Below, one piece after another: positions 60,095 to 64,000 of a stretch of 64,000 bases of DNA. Below the pieces are notes generated by a model. It did not search any database. It had not been told where the DNA came from and saw nothing but the letters and a program-made list of their open reading frames with translations. The position numbers were made by a program, and so were the translations under genes. The stretch is taken from the NCBI RefSeq assembly GCF_018502625.1, contig NZ_CP075566.1, positions 5,087,001 through 5,151,000 of the forward strand, in the 5' to 3' direction. This DNA is from Pseudomonas hormoni (GTDB lineage Bacteria; Pseudomonadota; Gammaproteobacteria; Pseudomonadales; Pseudomonadaceae). The number at the start of each line of letters is the position of its first letter. Position 1 is the stretch's first letter.

Positions 60095-61015
60095 ATGGAT
60101 TTCAAACAACTGCGTTATTTCGTCGCGGTCTACGAAGAGGGCCATGTCGGCCGGGCCGCCGAGCGACTTTCGATCTCTCAGCCGGCACTGTCCCAACAAA
60201 TCCGCCACCTCGAACAAAACCTCGATGTGAGCCTGTTCGAGCGCAGCAGCAAACGCCTGCTGCCTACCCTGGCCGCCCACACGTTGTACAACCACGCCCT
60301 GCCGTTGCTGGATGGTTTGCAACGGGCACGTGAAGCGTTGGGCAATTTCAAGGGACAAGCGCTTCGCACGCTGGCCATTGGCGTGTTGCAAACCGTTCAC
60401 ACCAGTCTCGTACCGCAAATGCTCGAACGTGTGCGCAAGGCGCAACCGCACCTGGTGGTACAGATCTATGAACTGACCGGGTTGGAGATCGAGCGGCGGC
60501 TGCTCAACGGCGCTCTGGACATCGGCATCAGTTACCTGCCGCCCCGACAGCCGGGGTTGCACGGCGTAATGCTGTACGAAGATGAACTGACGCTCGTCAT
60601 CCCGGCGGATCACCCGTTGCGCGAATTCAAAAAAGTCTCCATGAGTCAGGCTGCCGAGTTGCCGATGTTGCTGCTGGGTGAAGAGTTTCAGGTGCGGCAG
60701 ATCTGGCAGACGCAACTGGCCAACCTGGGGCGACGCCCGCAGGTGCAGGCGGAACTGAACAATATGGCGGGCATTCTCGACAGTCTGCCCCACACCCGGC
60801 TGGCGACCGTGCTTCCGGGCCGCTCGCAGAAAGCGCTCGGCAACCGTGAACTGCTCTGGAAACCATTGACCGAACCACGGGTGCCGCTGAAAGTCGGGCT
60901 GGTGTGTCGGGATGTGCAGCGGCAACAAGCCTCGCTGGCCTTATTGCGAACCTTGCTGGAAGAAGTGATGAACGCACCGGATGAGCGCTCGGCAACCCTG
61001 GATGGGCTGAGTTGA
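60095..61015 (+). CDS. LysR-type transcription regulator
   Basis: 306 residues. The winged helix-turn-helix is in MDFKQLRYFVAVYEEGHVGR and AAERLSISQPALSQQIRHLE, residues 1-60. The effector-binding domain (about 90-295) resembles the CynR/CbbR class, with TLAIGVLQTVHTSLVPQML and LDIGISYLPP. The spacer to the divergent aminotransferase gene is the likely binding region. The inducer is unknown. Followed by the convergent rsmY gene. Confidence 0.9.
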   Translation: MDFKQLRYFVAVYEEGHVGRAAERLSISQPALSQQIRHLEQNLDVSLFERSSKRLLPTLAAHTLYNHALPLLDGLQRAREALGNFKGQALRTLAIGVLQTVHTSLVPQMLERVRKAQPHLVVQIYELTGLEIERRLLNGALDIGISYLPPRQPGLHGVMLYEDELTLVIPADHPLREFKKVSMSQAAELPMLLLGEEFQVRQIWQTQLANLGRRPQVQAELNNMAGILDSLPHTRLATVLPGRSQKALGNRELLWKPLTEPRVPLKVGLVCRDVQRQQASLALLRTLLEEVMNAPDERSATLDGLS

Positions 61016-61031
61016 CCACTTTTCTGCGGGC

Positions 61032-61057
61032 AAAAGAAAACCCCGCCGAAGCGGGGC
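61032..61057 (-). terminator. Terminator of rsmY
   Basis: On the minus strand, GCCCCGC-TTCG-GCGGGG is followed by TTTTCTTTT. Stem bases are 61041-61046 and 61051-61056. The same stem may also stop the LysR transcript coming from the other side. Confidence 0.85.
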
Positions 61058-61156
61058 TTTGCAGACTGTTTCCCTGACATCCATTTCACTCCGCCGTCCT
61101 GGCAGAATCCTACGTGTCCGTGTTGTTGCTTTGCGCTTCCTGCGCGACGTCCATGA
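61034..61156 (-). ncRNA. rsmY: RsmY, GacA-dependent regulatory small RNA
   Basis: About 123 bases on the minus strand. It carries stretches I recognise from Pseudomonas RsmY: GCGCAGGAAGCGCAAAGCAA, CAACACGGACACGTAGGA and GTCAGGGAAACAGTCTGCAA before the terminator. At least six GGA motifs occur, several in hairpin loops (GCGCAGGAAGCGC); these bind RsmA/RsmE dimers and free their target mRNAs. The -10 box TAATCT is at 61162-61167 and the GacA site lies upstream at 61206-61235. The place, between a LysR gene and an acyl-CoA dehydrogenase gene, matches the P. putida rsmY locus as I recall it. Start and end are accurate to a few bases. Confidence 0.93.
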
Positions 61157-61205
61157 GAAGTAGATTAGCTGTGGATCCAATCTGCATCTATGGGAGAAGA
61201 GCAGC

Positions 61206-61235
61206 ACGTCATGTAAGAGAATGCTTACATGACGT
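61206..61235 (-). promoter_or_regulatory. GacA-binding upstream activating sequence of rsmY
   Basis: TGTAAG-AGAATG-CTTACA matches the GacA box TGTAAG-N6-CTTACA exactly and extends to a 12-bp perfect palindrome (61206-61217 and 61224-61235). Its centre is about 64 bases upstream of the rsmY start, the usual distance. It lies eight bases after the stop of the acyl-CoA dehydrogenase gene. Confidence 0.93.
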
Positions 61236-61242
61236 TACAGTG

Positions 61243-63021
61243 TCAGAACTGCGCTGCGTCCAGCAGGAACAGCGACTCGCTACCGGCCTTCACCGACGCG
61301 CTCAACGAGTGAATACGCGGCAGCAGGCGTGCGAAATAGAACCGAGCGGTGCCCAGTTTGCTCGCGTAGAAATCGTCCTGCGCTTCTTTGCCCAAGGCCG
61401 CCTTGGCCATCAGTGCCCACATGTAGGCGTAGGCCACATAACCGAAGGTTTGCAGGTACTCGACCGAGGCCGCGCCGATTTCGCTCGGGTTGTTTTTTGC
61501 CCGATCCAGCAACCATGCGGTCAATTCGTCGAGGGTGGTCACGGCATCGTTCAACGGCTTGGTGAACTCGGCCAGGTCAGCGCTGGCAGTCGCGGTGAAG
61601 TGACGAATCTCGTCGGCGAACAGGTTGTAGAACGCCCCGCCGCTGCCGACGATCTTGCGTCCTACAAGGTCCAGCGCCTGAATGCCGTTGGTGCCTTCGT
61701 AAATCTGGGTGATGCGCACGTCGCGAACCAGTTGCTCCTGGCCCCACTCACGGATGTAACCGTGACCGCCGAAAACCTGCTGGCCGTGAATGGTGGTTTC
61801 CAGACCGAGGTCAGTCAGGAACGCCTTGGCCACCGGGGTCAGCAGCGCCACCAGGTCTTCCGCGCGTTTGCGGGTGGTCGCGTCTTCGCTGAACTTGGCG
61901 GTGTCCAGTTGCATGGCCACGTACGTCGAGAACGCACGGCCGCCTTCGTTCGAGGCTTTCATCGTCAGCAGCATGCGACGCACGTCCGGGTGGACGATGA
62001 TCGGGTCAGCCACTTTATCTTTGTTCTGCGCGCCGGTCGGCGAACGGCTTTGCAGACGGTCGCGGGCGTATTCGATGGCGTTCTGGTAAGAGCGCTCGCC
62101 AGAGGCCAGGCCCTGGATGCCGACGCCCAGACGTTCGTAGTTCATCATGGTGAACATCGCCGCCAGACCTTTGTTCGGCTCGCCGATCAGATAGCCCACG
62201 GCTTCGTCGAAGTTCATCACGCAGGTCGCGGACGCCTGAATGCCCATCTTGTGTTCGATCGAACCGCAGGTCGCCGGGTTGCGCGCGCCCAGGCTGCCAT
62301 CGGCATTGACCATGAACTTCGGCACCAGGAACAGCGAAATGCCTTTCGGCCCCGCTGGCGCGTCCGGCAGTTTCGCCAGCACCAGGTGGATGATGTTCTC
62401 GGTCAGGTCGTGTTCGCCGCCGGTGATGAAAATCTTGGTGCCGCTGACTTTATAGGAACCGTCGGCCTGAGGTTCGGCCTTGGTGCGGATGATCCCCAGG
62501 TCTGTGCCGGCGTGCGGCTCGGTCAGGCACATCGAACCGGCCCAGACGCCGGCATACATGTTCGGCAGGTACGCCGCTTTCAGTTCTTCGCTGGCGTGGG
62601 CGTTGATCGACAGACAGGCGCCGGCGGTCAGCATCGGGTACAGACCGAACGACAGGCTCGCGGAGTTGACCATTTCTTCGACCTGAGCCGAAACCGCCTT
62701 GGGCATGCCCATGCCGCCGTAGGTCGGATCGCCACCGACGCCGACCCATCCGCCTTCGGCATAAGTCTGATAAGCCTGTGTGAAACCTGCCGGCGTGGTG
62801 ACAACACCGTCCGCCCAATGGCAACCTTCTTCGTCTGCCGCACGGTTCAGGGGCGCGATGCTTTTGCTGGTGACCTTGCCGGCTTCTTCAAGAATGGCTT
62901 CAACGGTTTCCGCATCGACGGTCTCGGCCAGTGCAGGCAACTCGGCCCAGAGCTTGGCGACCTCGAATACTTCATTGAGGACGAAGCGCATATCGCGCAG
63001 GGGCGCTTTGTAGTCAGCCAT
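61243..63021 (-). CDS. Acyl-CoA dehydrogenase (long FadE-type, about 600 residues)
   Basis: 592 residues, longer than classical 380-residue enzymes. An N-terminal extension and helical domain (about 1-160) lead to the FAD-binding middle domain (CLTEPHAGTDLG, SGTKIFITGGEHD), then the helical C-domain with QVFGGHGYIREWGQEQLVRD and the catalytic-base region IYEGTNGIQALDLVGRK, and a further C-terminal domain of about 125 residues. It introduces the first double bond in fatty or aromatic acyl-CoA oxidation; chain preference is unknown. Its terminator region contains the rsmY control site. A paralogue lies next to it. Confidence 0.93.
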   Translation of the reverse strand: MADYKAPLRDMRFVLNEVFEVAKLWAELPALAETVDAETVEAILEEAGKVTSKSIAPLNRAADEEGCHWADGVVTTPAGFTQAYQTYAEGGWVGVGGDPTYGGMGMPKAVSAQVEEMVNSASLSFGLYPMLTAGACLSINAHASEELKAAYLPNMYAGVWAGSMCLTEPHAGTDLGIIRTKAEPQADGSYKVSGTKIFITGGEHDLTENIIHLVLAKLPDAPAGPKGISLFLVPKFMVNADGSLGARNPATCGSIEHKMGIQASATCVMNFDEAVGYLIGEPNKGLAAMFTMMNYERLGVGIQGLASGERSYQNAIEYARDRLQSRSPTGAQNKDKVADPIIVHPDVRRMLLTMKASNEGGRAFSTYVAMQLDTAKFSEDATTRKRAEDLVALLTPVAKAFLTDLGLETTIHGQQVFGGHGYIREWGQEQLVRDVRITQIYEGTNGIQALDLVGRKIVGSGGAFYNLFADEIRHFTATASADLAEFTKPLNDAVTTLDELTAWLLDRAKNNPSEIGAASVEYLQTFGYVAYAYMWALMAKAALGKEAQDDFYASKLGTARFYFARLLPRIHSLSASVKAGSESLFLLDAAQF

Positions 63022-63171
63022 GGCAAACCTCGCAGGATCTTTACAGGTGATTCGTAGGAAGAAAGTTTTCGTTGGGTCCGAGTGTAACCCAACAACTTTT
63101 GAGACACATAGGGTCAGGCCATGACCGTTTTGTAATTTTTAGTCATTGAATTTTATGCCTGCGAAAACGCA

Positions 63172-63254
63172 TTCGCGGGCAAGCCTCGCTCCTACAGGGT
63201 TTGCGCCATTTTAAATTTAGCGCATGACCTGTAGGAGCAAGGCTTGCCCGCGAA
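63172..63254. repeat. REP pair (REPIN), 27-bp arms, one mismatch
   Basis: Arms 63172-63198 and 63228-63254 (core TTCGCGGGCAAGCCTCGCTC) match except one base. It lies in the 251-base gap between the two acyl-CoA dehydrogenase genes; the remaining part of the gap is AT-rich and probably holds the promoter of the downstream gene. Confidence 0.9.
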
Positions 63255-63272
63255 GCTTTGCAAACGTAACCG

Positions 63273-64000
63273 TTACAGCGCAAACAACTCCGCCGGCAAC
63301 TTCATCAGGCATTCGCTGCCCGCTTCGATGGCCGCGCGATGAGCGGCAGTGCGCGGCAGCAAGCGCTTGAAGTAAAACTCGCTGGTCGCCAGTTTGCCCC
63401 GGCAGTAATCGGCATCGCCGCTGCCCGCATCCAGTTGTGACTGAGCCACCAGTGCCATGCGCAGCCACAAATAGCCAAGGATGATGTAACCGCTGTACAT
63501 CAGGTAGTCCACCGACGCGGCGCCCACTTCGTCCGGATTCTTCATTGCGGCCATGCCGACCTGGGTGGTCAACTCGCCCCACTGCTGATTCAACCCATTG
63601 AGTTGCGCCACATAACTGGCGAGTTGCGGATGCCCGGCGTTCGCCGCGCAAAACTTGTGAACGATTTTGGTAAAGCCCCGCAGCAGTTTGCCCTGACTGC
63701 CGAGCACTTTGCGCCCCAGCAAATCCAGCGCCTGAATGCCGTTGGTGCCTTCGTAGATCGGTGCAATCCGGCAATCGCGAACCAGTTGCTCCATGCCCCA
63801 TTCACGAATGAACCCGTGACCGCCAAACACTTGCATGCCGAGGTTGGTCACTTCCAGCCCGGTGTCGGTCATGAAGGCTTTGCAGATCGGCGTCAGGAAG
63901 GCCAACAGGTCTTCGGCGTCCTGCCGCGTGGTTTCATCCGGGCTCAGGTGCGCAACGTCCAGCAATTGCGCGGTGAAGTACGTCAACGCGCGATTGCCTT
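63273..64000 (-). CDS. Second acyl-CoA dehydrogenase (C-terminal part, cut by window end)
   Basis: The frame is open to the right edge, so only about the last 242 residues are seen. They contain QVFGGHGFIREWGMEQLVRD and IYEGTNGIQALDLLGRK, nearly the same as in the gene downstream, and the same extra C-terminal domain (YLMYSGYIILGYLWLRMA, FYFKRLLPRTAAHRAAIEAG). The two are paralogues from a tandem duplication. A TTG or ATG start must lie outside the window. Confidence 0.93.
   Translation of the reverse strand, partial: GNRALTYFTAQLLDVAHLSPDETTRQDAEDLLAFLTPICKAFMTDTGLEVTNLGMQVFGGHGFIREWGMEQLVRDCRIAPIYEGTNGIQALDLLGRKVLGSQGKLLRGFTKIVHKFCAANAGHPQLASYVAQLNGLNQQWGELTTQVGMAAMKNPDEVGAASVDYLMYSGYIILGYLWLRMALVAQSQLDAGSGDADYCRGKLATSEFYFKRLLPRTAAHRAAIEAGSECLMKLPAELFAL

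Noticed and set aside
61114..63057. A 647-codon open frame on the plus strand
   Set aside because: It covers the rsmY control region and lies opposite an acyl-CoA dehydrogenase with full family motifs.

Overview
The window is a continuous stretch of a Pseudomonas chromosome, most likely from the P. fluorescens group. The evidence is the gene order (vfr, trpCDG, trpE-gph-rpe, agt genes, amgK-murU, lptD-surA-pdxA-ksgA-apaGH-glpE, prkA-yeaH-spoVR, cca, folKB-plsY, tsaD-rpsU-dnaG-rpoD, then davBA, pqq genes and rsmY). From memory this order matches the vfr-to-rpoD block of P. aeruginosa and the davBA/pqq/rsmY block of P. putida. High GC content and many Pseudomonas-type REP inverted pairs agree. 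No genome search was run.

Layout. Bases 1-8.1 kb: the 3' end of vfr, a lipoate-ligase-like gene, tryptophan genes trpC, D, G and E, gph and rpe, then an iron-type alcohol dehydrogenase. 8.3-16.3 kb: an agtABCD-type ABC transporter and the AgtS/AgtR two-component pair, expected to take up and sense 4-aminobutyrate/5-aminovalerate. 16.4-20 kb: a DUF3530 protein, a DjlA-like co-chaperone, and MurU and AmgK of cell-wall recycling. 20-27.7 kb: the lptD-surA-pdxA-ksgA-apaG-apaH-glpE operon. 28-33 kb: the stress operon prkA(yeaG)-yeaH-spoVR(ycgB). 33-37 kb: cca, folK/folB, plsY and tsaD. 37-41.7 kb: the macromolecular synthesis cluster rpsU-dnaG-rpoD. 41.8-45.6 kb: an RmcA-like SBP-PAS-GGDEF-EAL protein. 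45.6-47.1 kb: a CAU tRNA followed by a small accessory pocket holding a structured RNA leader, a frameshifted DUF3077-like gene and a stand-alone M41-like metallopeptidase. 47.2-50.4 kb: an Lrp-type regulator and davBA. 50.4-58.2 kb: pqqFABCDE plus an S9 peptidase. 58.3-61 kb: a Pmp3-type peptide, a class III aminotransferase and a LysR regulator. 61-64 kb: the GacA-controlled small RNA rsmY and two acyl-CoA dehydrogenases, the second cut by the window end.

Functional links. DavB and DavA convert lysine to 5-aminovalerate, which is a substrate of the AgtABCD importer and an inducer sensed by AgtS in the P. aeruginosa counterpart. PqqA-F make the cofactor of periplasmic glucose and alcohol dehydrogenases. 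RmcA and RsmY both feed biofilm and secondary-metabolism control. The least explained part is the 45.8-46.4 kb leader RNA, which has two hairpins with different stems but the same eight-base loop and a hairpin over the Shine-Dalgarno of the frameshifted gene.
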